Of a DNA stretch of 64,000 nt, positions 21,561 through 32,344 are shown piece after piece. The stretch's first letter is position 1. Each line of letters opens with the position of its first letter. This stretch comes from Peromyscus leucopus (taxonomy: Eukaryota; Chordata; Mammalia; Rodentia; Cricetidae). The stretch is taken from the NCBI RefSeq assembly GCF_004664715.2, contig NC_051063.1:147027165-147091164 (forward strand), in the 5' to 3' direction. Position numbers and translations under genes: made by a program. Under the pieces are notes generated by a model. It saw nothing but the letters and a program-made list of their open reading frames with translations. It had not been told where the DNA came from and did not search any database.

Positions 21561-22052
21561 TGTAGACGAATTGCTAAATGGTCTTATTAAATAAAAAGCA
21601 CGGAGCCAACTATAGGGGTGAAAACCTTAGAGATCAGGGAAATAGTGAGAGCCACCAGCCAACCTCACCAGCTCTGCATCTCCCAAAAGGTGAGCTACTT
21701 CCTGTCTACCCACACCTTTATTGCCTTGCTGTTCTGCCTTCTCGTCGGCTCTCTTAGCCCAGCTCCCTCACTTCCTTGTCCCTGTCTGTCTGTACAGACC
21801 TCCAGGTCTCTTTGGTTTGTACTGGGATTAAAGGCGTGTGTCACCATGCTTGGCTCTGTTCCCTAGTGTGGCCTTGAACACACAGAGACTGCCTGCCAAG
21901 TGATTGGATAAAGGGCGTGTGCTATATCACTGCCTGACTTCTGTGTTTACTTAATGGCTTGCTGTTTCCTCTGATCTCCAGGCAAACTTTATTAACATAC
22001 AAATAAAACACCACCACAAATAAATTTATTTCAGCACAAATAAAACATCACA
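21561..22052 (-). mobile_element. 3' LTR of an endogenous retrovirus (group A)
   Basis: On the minus strand it starts 'tgtgatgttttatttgtgct', has 'aataaagtttgcctggagat' and a B1-like module, and ends 'ggaccatttagcaattcgtc' then TACA. Upstream on that strand lies a polypurine tract, which marks this as the 3' LTR of a provirus rather than a solo copy. Confidence 0.85.
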
Positions 22053-22362
22053 TTTCCCCTTTTTTTTTTGTCTAATAAAAATTTAAAAAATTTAAAAGTT
22101 ATAACTAAAATAAGAAAAACTATATACAATAAACACAATAACTATATACAATATATACAAGCAATAAATACATCAACAACGTCTAGTCCATTTTCATTTG
22201 ACAAATTTAGAGAAAATATTCCATTATCTATCCTATTTTGGTGAGTCCAAAATAAACCTAATTCACTTTCTACCTTGTATTACCAACAAAAAAAAAAAAC
22301 CTATCCTATGATGTCTATTATATACTTTACACTTCCTTAGTGAGTTTCTTTTCTGAAATTTC

Positions 22363-22513
22363 TTTCTTTTTTTTCCGAGACAGGGTTTCTCTGTGGTGTT
22401 TTGGTGCCTGCCCTGGATCTTGCTTTGTAGACCAGGATGGCCTCAAACTAACAGAGATCCACCTGGCTCTGCCTCCAGAGTGCTGGGATTAAAGGCATGT
22501 ACCACCACCGTCC
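22363..22513 (-). mobile_element. B1 SINE inside the ERV
   Basis: An inverted B1 with the cricetid-type middle ('ggtgcctgccctggatcttg'). A long duplication, TTCTTTTCTGAAATTTCT, is present on both sides (about 22345-22362 and 22516-22533), so it inserted after the retrovirus. Confidence 0.95.
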
Positions 22514-23756
22514 AGTTCTTTTCTGAAATTTCTTAACAAGGAAAACTGTAACTACAACTATCTAATCTTCATCTCCCTCAGAGACCCAAGAAGGAAATAA
22601 TATTACCTAGTAAACAGGAAGTGCAAACAAGCGACTTCCAAAAAACTGTGAGTTGACAGAAACAGCCAGCTGCCTGGACAGTCACCCAAGGCTTCTCTGC
22701 ACATTGGGGCATCATCTTCAGCCTACAGGCCTAGCGTATCTGACAGACTCATTTGTGAAGTAGGATGTACACAAGGCCTACAGCTCCACCTCACACTCAG
22801 TGTGAATATTCCATGTATCAGATAAACCTGAATTCCACTAGTGTCCTGTCATGATTCAGGATTTTAAATTCTGGAAATTGCTGGTGTTTTTGGAATTCAG
22901 CTGCCTATTCTTCTCGGCTTGTGAATGGCTTCATCTCTTTTATTAAATTCCAGTCTACCATTGAGAGGTTAGACTCCATCAGCCTAGTTACTCCTTCAAG
23001 AATAACTATTTCAGCTACTGTTCCACTGCACACCAGAAGCCATCGGTCCATTGCCTGTTCAGCTGTCTTTGAAGAAAGGGGCACTGTACCTTTTCCAGAT
23101 TGTAAAGCCACTTCAGCAATGGTGCCATATTGTCCTGGCCTCAGAGGATGCCTGTTGCTAAAGCCCCAACCACACTTGTATTGGCAAGGATTGGTAGTCC
23201 TTTGTTTTGTGTCTTGTTTGTCCATTTTGGATAGCATACTGTCAGCAGTCAATGAGAGGGCATTTTGTTGCCCAATGGCTAACTTTTGCCACAATGAAAG
23301 TTAACTCCTTATGCAGTTTCTTCAATGCCCATATCTTCTCCGAAGTAGATTGGTGCCGCCAGGAACAGATGTCTCATAGTCATAAAAAAAGAAAAAATTC
23401 TAAGTTATTAAAACATTTTAAATGCCATATTCTGTAGATTTCTGAAGGGTTTGAAGATGACCTGTCTATCTAAAATATATCTCTGCTTGACCTTGAAAAC
23501 ATACCTAATATGACTACAAGTTCAATTGTAATGTCTAATAACTAACTTTCATTTCTTTATAGCCTAATAATTGGTAATAATAATATTCAAGGATTAGCAA
23601 ATTAAATGAACTGTATAGGTACAATATCCTGAACAAGATTAGAAATATACATACAGCATTTTCTAACAATATCAATCTCAATATATATAATTTGTATACA
23701 ATATATAAAAATCCAATCCAATGTAAAGTATTTAAAGCTAGTAGTTGTCTTTTAAA

Positions 23757-23920
23757 AGTAGATTCAATAATCTACATTTTTATCTATATCATATCCATAT
23801 CCTCCCTTTTTTTCAGAGTAGATTCAATAATCTACCCTTTATTCTATCATTTCTATATCTTTTTTTCAGAGTAGATTCAATAATCTATCTCTTATCTATA
23901 TCCTCTTTTTTTTCCAAACA
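23757..23920 (-). repeat. Three-copy 53-60 bp tandem repeat in the ERV
   Basis: AGTAGATTCAATAATCTA starts at 23757, 23817 and 23870. Each is followed by a T/C-rich 'tctatatcctc...ttttttcag' spacer. Each start also holds a small palindrome (TAGATT...AATCTA). Confidence 0.9.
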
Positions 23921-24050
23921 AGAACCTTAAATCTAATCTCCTTTGTTTAGACGTTTTCCTGACCATTAACAGCAACTTGTAACCAACCCTTCTAAACAAT
24001 GACAACTATCCCAAACCCAAAACCCATTGAAAGACCAAAAACCACCTGCC

Positions 24051-24464
24051 CCACCCCACCTCTTGGGAATGTGAGCATCGTGTTCTTAGAATTGCTTTTT
24101 GCTGTTTGTTTTGTGAGTCCCCGCCATACCTTCTCTTAATAGCAGTGCTTGGCAGGGGGTGCTCGGCACTCCAGGGGAGCTTTCCCATCTGTCCGTGGTG
24201 CAAGGATGGCTCTAACAAGCAGGAGGTGCCCAGGGTGGGGCGGCTTCTGTGCCCCTGTGCACTGTGGACCCTTAGCTGGGGCTTTCCTCCCATCAGGACC
24301 CTTCTGCCCAGAGGAACAGTCTGGACTGGGGCAGGCTGGCAGCCCTGCTCAAGGCTGCACAGGATCCTGAGGCTTTGACTGAGTCCCAGATTCTTGCAAT
24401 CCTCTAGGGCCTGGGATCACACAGAGGTCAGAGGCTAGGCATTGGCAAGCTCCTGCTTTAACTG
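24051..24464. other. Unassigned DNA
   Basis: May hold the edge of the ERV up to about 24110. The rest is GC-rich with no recognisable feature. Confidence 0.35.
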
Positions 24465-24705
24465 GTTTTATTTGTTTGTTTGGCAGTACTGGGGACTGAA
24501 CCTAGGGCCTTGTACAAGCTAGGCAAGTTCTCTACCACTGAGCCATGTTTATTGTTTGTTTTGAGACATGGTCTTGCTGAGTTTCCAAGACTGACTGGGA
24601 ACTCACTCTATAGTTCAGGCTGTCCTTACACTTAGTATCTTCCCACCTCTGCCTCCCAAAAATGTACTAAGATTACAAGCCTAGATGACCAGGTCTGGCT
24701 TGTTT
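24465..24705 (-). mobile_element. B4 SINE (ID-B1 fusion, minus strand)
   Basis: 'tactggggactgaacctagg', 'gcaagttctctaccactgag' is the inverted ID half. It is followed by 'tgagacatggtcttgctgag', 'cagtatcttcccacctctgc'-like text and 'agattacaagcctagatgac', the inverted B1-like half. The two halves in this order define B4. Confidence 0.8.
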
Positions 24706-26808
24706 AAACTGTCTTTTTCTTACACCAATGCCTAGCTATTCAAACTATCAGACATTTAAAAGCACAAGCTAGGGCATGGAACGCTGAGCCCTGCCTGCCT
24801 TATGTGAGCCATTCTGAAGAACTGAGCAGGCTCCTCTGATTGAGTCCAGTCAACAAAAGCCAGGCTCTGAAGGTGGGCAAATCAAGGCTCTTGGACAGGG
24901 TGCACTGGGGCTCTTGCAGGATGAAGTGAGTGTCTGCCTCCTGCCCCAACCCGGTGCCCCATCCACCCAGTTCACACTGGAAATCCAGAGACCTGGCTTC
25001 TGCAGCCCGTGGCCTGCAGGAACCCTGCTGCGGACCATATTTCTGCTCTGACAGCCAGGCGTTGTAAAAATCCAGCCTCCTGCTTGCAATCCCGCACAAG
25101 TTTCCCCTTGGAGGAGCTGACTTTGAACTTACAGAGAACAAAGACCCCTTTGTGATTCGCCTTCGGGACGGGAAAAGGGGGAGAATTGCATAAATAATAT
25201 GAGAAGCACCAGCCCTGTTCTCTTTTGTAACCTCTCTGGTGACTATGAAATGAAAACCACTTTATTTTGAAAACTGCAGCCCAGCCAAGTTTCTCTGGCT
25301 GGGTGCAGAGGCCGGGTCCCAGGCAGGGCCAACAAGACAGCAGTTGTAGTATGGGTAGAGCCAGGCCAGCTGTGGGCACGTCAGACTGCTCGGGCTCTGC
25401 TTGGCCCGAGCAAGGCATCAGTAAAACACAGCACGAATCTGTTCCCTCCCCAGGCGTGGGAAGACGCGGCCAGGCAAGAAGAAAGCCATTTCTTTACCAC
25501 CGGGGCTGGAATGGAATGGCTCTGCCCCCTCCTTTCTCCCGATGCTCTCAGCCACAAGTGTCTTCCTGTGTCTCCCCCAAGCCTCTTCCTGCCAGCACTC
25601 CAGGCAGAAGGGCTGGCCTGGGGCCCCTGCAGCAGCCGAGAGGCTTTCGCACAGAGTTTTCTGCTTTCGGTATTATTTTTCACACACTGGTACTCATCAG
25701 CCACGTAGGCTCTCTCCACCGGTTTCCACCAGCTCTCTGAGAAACCTCACTCACCTCCCCTGGAGAGCCCTGCACCGTTCCCCCACAGGCCCGCCTCTCC
25801 CACAACAATCAACACCGTAGGTCGCTTTGTCTCACATCTGTCCTGCAGTTGATGTGTATAGTTGAGGGTGTCACCTGTCCTTGATCCCCAGTACCTAACC
25901 TAGGGCTTGGCCCAACAGCGTCAGGGAGATGGGTAAAGGTTCACATGCTGTGTGTTCCTCTTAGCATGCCCCAGACCCTGAGCTGGCTTCCCCAGCACTG
26001 AAGAGAAGAAAAAGGGAATGATCCTTGAGTCAAGATGCAAATCGCCCAGCAGGGACTTAGAGGTTGACGGAACTGAGATGTAGGAGCAGAAAGTTTCAGG
26101 TATGGCTCAGTCCAGGGCCTCGGTCTGCTGCTTGGCTGTTTCAAGGCCCTCTCTCACAGCAGGGAAGTTAAAAAGATAGCTGGACCAGCTCAGCCGTGAT
26201 GCTGAAGAAGAAAAAGCCGCGCGCTGCTGTTTTCCTGGCTTGGCAAGGGGAAGGCTCTGCACCCACCCAGTCCAGGGGCCTGGAGCCAGATCTTTCCTGG
26301 GAAAGTGAAGGCTTCAGCCATTCTGGTGGAGCAGAGCTCTGAGGGGATGGAGACTGTCTGTCGCTCACACTGTGCTCCCAGCACGGGTCTGGGTACAGAC
26401 ATCCTACGTCTTCTTTACTAATAATCCATACATCATCGGCTGCCGAAAGAGACCTGAGACTCCGCCTGAGTTTGGCCCTGCCTGTGGTTTATGCAAAGGT
26501 TCTCCTACAGCTGCAGCTCCATGGGGCATCCACAGTGAGGAATGAGGCCCAGAGGAAGTGCCCCCCAACAGCCCCCAACCCTCACCCTACGCAGGGTCAG
26601 CGGAACCAAGATTCTCCTGCAGGAACTGGGGAGCTGTTGCTTCCCACTGTCCCCGGGAGACAAAGGACAAACAGTTGCAATTGCTGTCATTCAGCCTCAG
26701 CTTGGTCCCCACTGTGATCATGCAGCTTACCCTCTCAGAGAGGCAGAACTTGCAGTTACAGCATGGTCCTTAATGTTGTTGCCAGTCTGGCTTGGTAATG
26801 AAAATGGT
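24706..26808. other. Unassigned mostly unique DNA
   Basis: About 2.1 kb without recognisable repeats. Frames of 112-157 codons (24972-25740) on both strands are mutually exclusive and show no known domain. It may hold undetected regulatory DNA. Confidence 0.4.
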
Positions 26809-26809
26809 C

Positions 26810-26863
<54 letters not shown>

Positions 26864-26904
26864 ATCTATCTCTCTCTCTCTCACTATATATATATATATA
26901 TATA
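26809..26904 (+). repeat. (TATC)n(TC)n(TA)n microsatellite
   Basis: About 15 TATC units to 26872, then TC to 26882, then TA to 26904. Confidence 0.97.
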
Positions 26905-26994
26905 CATAAGTAAAAAGGGAAGGATATAGTGGGGTGCAAGGGATCCCACCCTTGGGATCCCTGCGGTGCTCAGGTGTGGTTTGATCCAGAATAG

Positions 26995-26998
26995 ACAT

Positions 26999-27094
<96 letters not shown>
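26995..27094 (+). repeat. (CATA)n(CA)n(AG)n microsatellite
   Basis: Five CATA units, a CA run with one CATA interruption, then about 22 AG units. Confidence 0.97.
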
Positions 27095-27097
<3 letters not shown>

Positions 27098-27109
27098 CTA
27101 ACATAGACG

Positions 27110-27178
27110 ATATGTGTTACCTCATGGACCCATTTTACAGATTAGGAAACAGCTTCCCAGAGAGGATATCTAAAATTG
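27110..27178 (+). mobile_element. MIR SINE fragment
   Basis: 'acccattttacagattagga', 'aacagcttcccagagagg' is close to the MIR core (ccattttacagatgaggaaactg...cagagagg). Confidence 0.65.
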
Positions 27179-27189
27179 TTCAGATAAGT

Positions 27190-27440
27190 CTAACAAAATA
27201 CTTTAACCTGGGTAATTTAACACAGAGAAACCTATTTTCTCACAGTTCCGGGGATGGACATCCAAGATCAAAGTGGCCCGGTGTCTGGCAAGGGTCTAGT
27301 GTTCAATTCTGAAATGGTGTCTGGTTGCTGTTCCTCCAGAGAAGACAGACCCATGTGGTGTCTTCACATATCAGAGGAGATGGAAGAGGACAAACTCCTT
27401 CCTCTGCACCTTTTACACAGAGGCAGTCTGTAGAGGGTAG
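27190..27440 (-). mobile_element. Ancient mammalian repeat, family M copy 3
   Basis: 'acctgggtaatttaacacag', 'ctattttctcacagttccgg', 'catccaagatcaaagtggcc' and 'gtgtcttcacatatcagagg' match the same family and orientation as 10735-11120. Confidence 0.55.
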
Positions 27441-29244
27441 AAACACCAGCTCTGGATTGGAGCCATATTCCCTCACCAGCTCTGGGCTGGGGACAGGGAC
27501 TTACCTCCACTGAGTCAGTTTTCACACCTGAAAAGTGTGTTGACTTGGGGCAGCAGTTACTCACGGAGATGCTGGCGTGGCCTGAGGCAGCCCAGCAACA
27601 GAGTAGTCCTTCCCCTCCAGACATCCCCATCCTGAAGCAGCCCGGCCTTTACCCTCATCCTTTGAGAAGTGCAACTTGGACCTGAGGACAGCACTCCCCA
27701 CTGGGGATGCCAGCATCAGCAGTGAGCAGACAGAAAGTCCCACTGAGGGCCTTGGGGAAGTGCCCCCCAAGACCTACCAGGGATTATCCAAACTCCAGTC
27801 ATGCAGGTCACACCCTCTAACACAGGAAAAATGGGGATCACTTGTTCCTATCTCCCAAAGCCAGCTCAGGCTAGAACTGGCTAAGGGAGCCCATCTTGAA
27901 GCATGAGCTGGCCCTGCAACAGGACACAGCTGGGAGCCGTGGACCCCCTGTACCTCTCTCCGCCACAGCTCCCCTGTCTGCTAACACAGCACGTAGCCTA
28001 GAGATGCGGGGTGCTGAGCCCGCGAGTCCACCCAACAAGCTCTGGTGTGATGAGTGGCAAGGCAAAAATCGGATTTATTTTTACTTTTCAAGATTGCTCC
28101 CACCAAAAGGAAGGCTGCTATTTAACCAGCGGCCACTAAAAATAAATGTTTAAACACCACGTTGGTGCAGCCGAGCCAGGCCGCACCCGCCACCCTGCCT
28201 CAGAGGCATGCCTTCACCCTCAGCTGGCCCCGACAGTGACACCCTCGCACCTTTGGCAACCCCAACATTAGAAGGGCCGGGCCTTGGCCCACTAAGAGGA
28301 CAAACTCTGATGTACATGGGCATCCTTGTTCCCAGAGTCTTGAGTAAAAGAGCAAGCGGATAGAAAGGAGATCAAGGAAGACATCACTTCTGCAGGATGC
28401 TCCCCGTCACAGTGCGGCAGACCCGCAAGGGGGGGGGGCCTGCTGGGGTGACTATGGCTTGCTCAAGCTGTGTAAGCCCCACCGAGGCACCAACACCAGT
28501 GCCCTCCACTGCTGAAGGCAGAGAACACCCACAGGCATCCGTGCCAGGGAAGGCATGGTTCCACCTGGGATGGATGGAGGAGAGGTCTGACCCAGAATTC
28601 TCTGCGATTTCTGTCATCAGAGGCCAGGCTGTGGAGTAACAAAAGGTCCTGCTTCTCAGAGCCTGGGAGATGAATGCCAGACAGAGGGAAAGAGACAGAG
28701 GAAATGACAGGAGAGGACAGTGAGCAGAGGGGGAGGAGAAAAGAAAAAAAACAACAGAAAGAATAAGAACAGGCCGTGGTCCTGAACCCCTGTGTGTCTG
28801 AGCTGGTCGCTGCAGAGTGGACTCCCTCACCATGTGTCAAGGGAGCTTCCAGCTCCCACTCCCTCGGGCTGATCACAGCAGGTCACAGAGAAGTTTCTGG
28901 TGACAGTCAATCCGATGGAGCGGGACCTAGGGTCACACCCACCTTCCAGGAGGAATTGAAGTCCGCTCTGCCCACCAGACTCCTGTCACCTTGGAGCACC
29001 TGTGGAGTCAGCCGTGACTACGTGAAGGTAGTGTGCTGTGTGGCTTGAAATGTTATCTACGGATAGCCCTTGCGATGCTTGGTCGTGATTATCAGTATGA
29101 TAGGATCTGGAATCAACTAAGACACTCCTCTGGGAGATTCTGTGAGGGCATTTCCAGGAAGGATTAACTGAGCGAGAAGACTTGCCCCCAGAATGGGCAG
29201 CACTGCCCAGGGGTGATTCACCAGCGATGAAGAGGTCCGAAGAA
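27441..29244. other. Unassigned mostly unique DNA
   Basis: About 1.8 kb without recognised repeats. An AT-rich island (28060-28160) with a perfect MEF2 motif sits in GC-rich sequence. A 10-base G-run lies at about 28429-28438. Frames of up to 149 codons are not recognised. Confidence 0.4.
28136..28145 (+). promoter_or_regulatory. Perfect MEF2-type motif CTAAAAATAA
   Basis: It matches YTAWWWWTAR exactly. It lies in a short AT-rich island inside GC-rich unique DNA, together with ATTTAACC and AATAAATGTTTAAAC. A muscle or neuronal enhancer is possible, but only conservation could support it. Confidence 0.3.
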
Positions 29245-29590
29245 AGCAGGCTGCTTTTGCCTGCCCACTTTCGTTTCTTGCTGGTGAGTGCATTTATCCT
29301 GTTTCTGCCTCTGCCACACAGCCACTCCTCACTGACATCAGAACCCCGCTGTCCAGCGTGGACTGAAGATGGCTGACCCTCCAGGACTCCTCCAGGCCTT
29401 CAGCACCAGTGGGGGACTGCTGAGTCATCCCACTGGCTGTGTGGACGCAGCAGCTATGGGTTCTCAGCCGGCAGACAGCCACGTGGGACTACCCGACTCC
29501 TATTGTGCAAACTAACATAATAAATCCCCTGTGGTAATAAATATTCACTCTGTTGGATCATCTCCAAAGAACCCTGACTAATGCAAGCAT
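29245..29590 (+). mobile_element. Old LTR-like repeat, family X
   Basis: It shares the landmark order of 8935-9275: 'cactgacatcagaaccccgc', 'ccagcgtggactgaagatgg', 'tccaggactcctccagg', 'cagacagccacgtgggacta', 'aataaatcccctg' and the end 'aagaaccctgactaatgca'. Confidence 0.6.
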
Positions 29591-29654
29591 CTATGCTAAA
29601 AATGCGCTCTGGGGCCAGCAACACTGCTTTACCAGGTCTCCTACTGTTTTTAAA

Positions 29655-29835
29655 ATGTACTTCCATTAGCTTTCTGTCACTGGGACAAAATGCCTGAGAT
29701 AACTGAGGCAAGAGAGCCAAGTAGATAAAGGGTGCTTGCAGCCAAGCCACAAAGCCTGAGTTCAACCCCCAGAACCCACGTGGTAGGAGGAGAGAACCAA
29801 CTCCTGCATGTCCTTTGACCTCCACACATGTGCTA
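29655..29835 (+). mobile_element. B3 SINE
   Basis: 'gagagccaagtagataaagg', 'gtgcttgcagccaagccaca', 'gagttcaacccccagaaccc' and 'ctgcatgtcctttgacctcc' match B3. The first bases ('attagctttctgtcactggg') are a short remnant of the modular rodent repeat. Confidence 0.75.
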
Positions 29836-29843
29836 TATCATCA

Positions 29844-29938
29844 AATTCATTCATTCATTCATTCATTCATTCATTGTGTATAGTGTCCCCCACCATACAC
29901 ACTGAATGAATGAATGAATGAATGAGTGAATGAACTTG
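29844..29938. repeat. Long imperfect palindrome, (ATTC)n/(GAAT)n
   Basis: About eight ATTC units plus GTGTATAG, a short loop (TGTCCCCCACC), then CATACACACT and about eight GAAT units. The arms pair with each other (29844-29886 against about 29893-29938) and could form a hairpin or cruciform. Confidence 0.93.
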
Positions 29939-30667
29939 TAATAAAAAGAAGAGAATGATTCCTTTGGGCTCGTACTTGGAAAAGTTTTGGTTTGTGGCCA
30001 TTGGTCCATACAAGGCAGGAACATGCCGGGGAGAAAGTTCCCAGACATCACAGTGGCTGGAAAGCAGAAGAAGACACCATCCCCGCCACATGCCAGGGAC
30101 CTAACTTCCTCTACCTCACCTCCCGAGGGTTCTACCACCCTCTGAAAGCGTCACAAGCCAGTAGCCAGCCCTTCAGCACGGGGAACTCTGGGGACATTTC
30201 AGATCCAAACTGCAGCGTTCCAAAAACAGAGCTGCCTGCGTCTGAAGCATGACTGTGGTCCCATATGCACCATGGCCCCCAGGCCCCTGAGCACGCTGTG
30301 TTCCCGTGGAGTCCAGGGCAACTCCCGGGCAGGCTCGACACTCTCCCGTCAACATCTTTGGCCTCGTAGGTCCCACTGGACCTGAGGTTCTGCACCTCTG
30401 AGAGCCTGCCTGCTGCAGTCCACAAGTCAAGCAAGCAGCCTGGAGGGAAGGGTTGCTAGCAAGCCCTGGGGTGACTGGCTGGGGTTCCTGAGGCAGCTCC
30501 CACTATAGGCAGAAGTGGCCGTATTATGACACTCAGGGGCGTGTGGTGTCCCAGAGACCCCTGCCTTAGATGTGACTAGTGCAGACAGCTCTTCTTCTGT
30601 CCCCTCCATCTCTGGAGATACCTTGAGCAAAGTAGAGTGATAAAACTAGCTCACCTTGGTATTCTAT
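29939..30667. other. Unassigned DNA
   Basis: GC-rich in 30060-30560, with overlapping chance frames on both strands and no known domain. Confidence 0.4.
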
Positions 30668-30955
30668 TTGTCTTAGTTAGGGTTTTATTGCTGTAAAGAG
30701 ACACCGTGACCACAGCAACTCTTTTTTTTTTTTTTTAAGTTTATTTATTATTACGTATAGTGTTCTGTCTGCATGTATCCCTGTAGGCCAGAAGAGGGCA
30801 CCAGATCTCATTACAGATGGTTGTGAGCCACCATGTGGTTGCTAGGAATTGAACTCAGGACTTCTGGAAGAGCAGCCAGTGCTGTTAACCACTGAGCCAC
30901 CTCTCCAGCCCCCCCACAGCAATTCTTATAAAGGAAAACATTTAACTGGGGTTCC
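30668..30955 (+). mobile_element. Modular rodent repeat, type 1, split by B2
   Basis: 'gtcttagttagggttttatt', 'aaagagacaccgtgaccaca' on the left. After the B2 come 'ccacagcaattcttataaag' and 'gaaaacatttaactggggtt'. The same text is continuous in the copy at 48632. Confidence 0.85.
30723..30912 (-). mobile_element. B2 SINE (minus strand)
   Basis: Inverted B2 with 'gccagaagagggcaccagat', 'gaattgaactcaggacttct' and the end 'gagccacctctccagcc'. The duplication CCACAGCAACTCT (left) / CCACAGCAATTCT (right) lies in the host repeat. Confidence 0.95.
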
Positions 30956-31010
30956 AGACAAGCCAGGGCTACATAGTGAGGCTCTGTCAATAAATACGTA
31001 AATAAATGAA

Positions 31011-31045
<35 letters not shown>

Positions 31046-31048
31046 ATA
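30953..31048 (+). mobile_element. B1 3' fragment with (AATA)n tail
   Basis: 'agacaagccagggctacata', 'gtgaggctctgtc' is the 3' third of a B1-like SINE. Its tail has expanded to an (AATA)n array of about 14 units (30989-31048). Confidence 0.75.
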
Positions 31049-31105
31049 TAAGATGGTCCCAGATTCTTTGCAGTCTTTGCATTTTCTCCATCAAGAGGCA
31101 CAGTT

Positions 31106-31294
31106 GAGGGGCTGGAGAGATGGCTCAGTGGTTGAGAGCACTGGCTGTTCTTCCAGAGGACCCGGGTTCAATTTCTAGCGGCTCATACCTGTCTGCAACT
31201 CCAGTTCCAGGGCTTCTGACACCCTCACACAGACACACATGCAGGCAAAACACCCATGAACATAAAACTTAAAAAAAAAAAAAAAAGAAAGAAA
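31106..31294 (+). mobile_element. B2 SINE
   Basis: 'ggggctggagagatggctca' head with A box, 'gaggacccgggttcaatttc' B box, and an A-rich tail ending (GAAA)n. The duplication AGAGGCACAGTTGA / AGAAGCACAGTTCA flanks it. Confidence 0.95.
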
Positions 31295-31576
31295 GAAGCA
31301 CAGTTCATTTGCTATCCTCGCAAGACTTGACTGATGGACCATGGAGGGACAATCCATCCACAGACTAAGATAAAAGATTCTTCTATCGTACAGCTGACAG
31401 CGTGCTTCTAGAATATATGAGTTCTTAAAACTCAACAATAAAAAGACAAATTGTCCATTTAAAGAACTGCTCTAAAGAAGATCCAAATGGTCGAGTAGCA
31501 CACGGCTTGTCGTTAAAGGAAAGTTAATAACGGTGAGATATTACATCACACCGAGCTAGAATTACTACCACTTCGT
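31295..31576. other. Unassigned DNA
   Basis: No gene or repeat recognised. Confidence 0.35.
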
Positions 31577-31652
31577 TTGCACTGCCGGAGACCCAACCCG
31601 AGATCTCGCACTTGCTAGACAACCCTGTACCACTGAGCCCTGCCCAGCCCTG
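31577..31652 (-). mobile_element. ID-type SINE fragment (minus strand)
   Basis: 'gacccaacccgagatctcgc', 'acttgctagacaaccctgta', 'ccactgagccctgcccagcc' is the inverted ID body. Confidence 0.65.
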
Positions 31653-31894
31653 GAACAAGAGGAGGTTTTTAAATGCGGTACCCACGCGTGTGCGAGAGAA
31701 TGTAGAGAAATCGAAACACATACGGACAGCTGGTAGACTTCACAACAGATGCAGACATGTGGGAAACAGTTTGGTGGCACTTTAAAAAGTTAAACCGAGT
31801 TTCCATGTGAGCAACAATTCCACACACGGAAAATGAAAACCCTGGTGGTCGAGGGTCATTTCTGCTGCTGTGTGTCGTGTGGCAGCTTGCTCCG

Positions 31895-32275
31895 AATTAA
31901 ACGTTCCCTCCAGGAGGGAAGAGAGGCTCACGGGACTCAGGAGGTAAACAAAAAGGATAATAAACACTTGGAAGATTCTTGAGGGCCCTCCCTGGCAGAA
32001 TAAAAAGGAGTAAGCAATGGCGCAGGAAGGGACGCAGAGCAGACACCACGCTGGAGAGAGAAAGTGTTCCTGGACTGCGAAGCTGCCCGCAAGCAGTTCA
32101 GAGCTTCGCCGTGGTGGCTTTCATGAGCTGTCTGTTACCTGGGTCGGGGTGAGCTTTTAGGTGGTACAGCTGCTTTTGAATCATCCCTGTGCCGGTAAGT
32201 AACCCCTCATCCGTATGTCTCCCAGTAACCCCAGTACTCAATAAAAACACACTGGTTTACCAAATCGGATATTGT
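31895..32275 (+). mobile_element. LTR-like repeat, family Y
   Basis: 'ttccctccaggagggaagag', 'gctttcatgagctgtctgtt', 'acctgggtcggggtgagctt' and 'cagtaaccccagtactcaat', 'aaaaacacactggtttacca' match the landmark order at 49351-49725. The structure (polyadenylation-like AATAAA near the end) fits an LTR. Confidence 0.65.
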
Positions 32276-32344
32276 TACTTTGGTTTGTCATGGGTCCCCT
32301 TTCTGGAGTAAATAGACATGTGCATGCTGTGCCTCCCCAGGAAA

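Larger units (their letters stand above)
22053..24050 (-). mobile_element. ERV internal sequence, 3' part only
   Basis: Immediately upstream of the LTR (minus strand) sits the polypurine tract AAAAAAAAAGGGGAAA (about 22053-22069), the plus-strand primer site of retroviruses. The internal region is AT-rich, carries a B1 (22363-22513) and a short tandem repeat (23757-23920), and keeps one 129-codon frame (22905-23294, minus). That frame has no domain I recognise with confidence and is not a complete gag, pol or env. No 5' LTR, protease or polymerase is visible. The left limit near 24.05 kb is approximate. The remnant is non-functional. Confidence 0.65.

Noticed and set aside
22921..23304. 127-codon plus-strand frame
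   Set aside because: It is antisense to the ERV internal frame on the minus strand. Both overlap the same ERV DNA and neither shows a recognisable complete gene.
31106..31294. tRNA gene from A and B box motifs
   Set aside because: The boxes belong to a B2 SINE head with an A-rich tail and flanking duplications.
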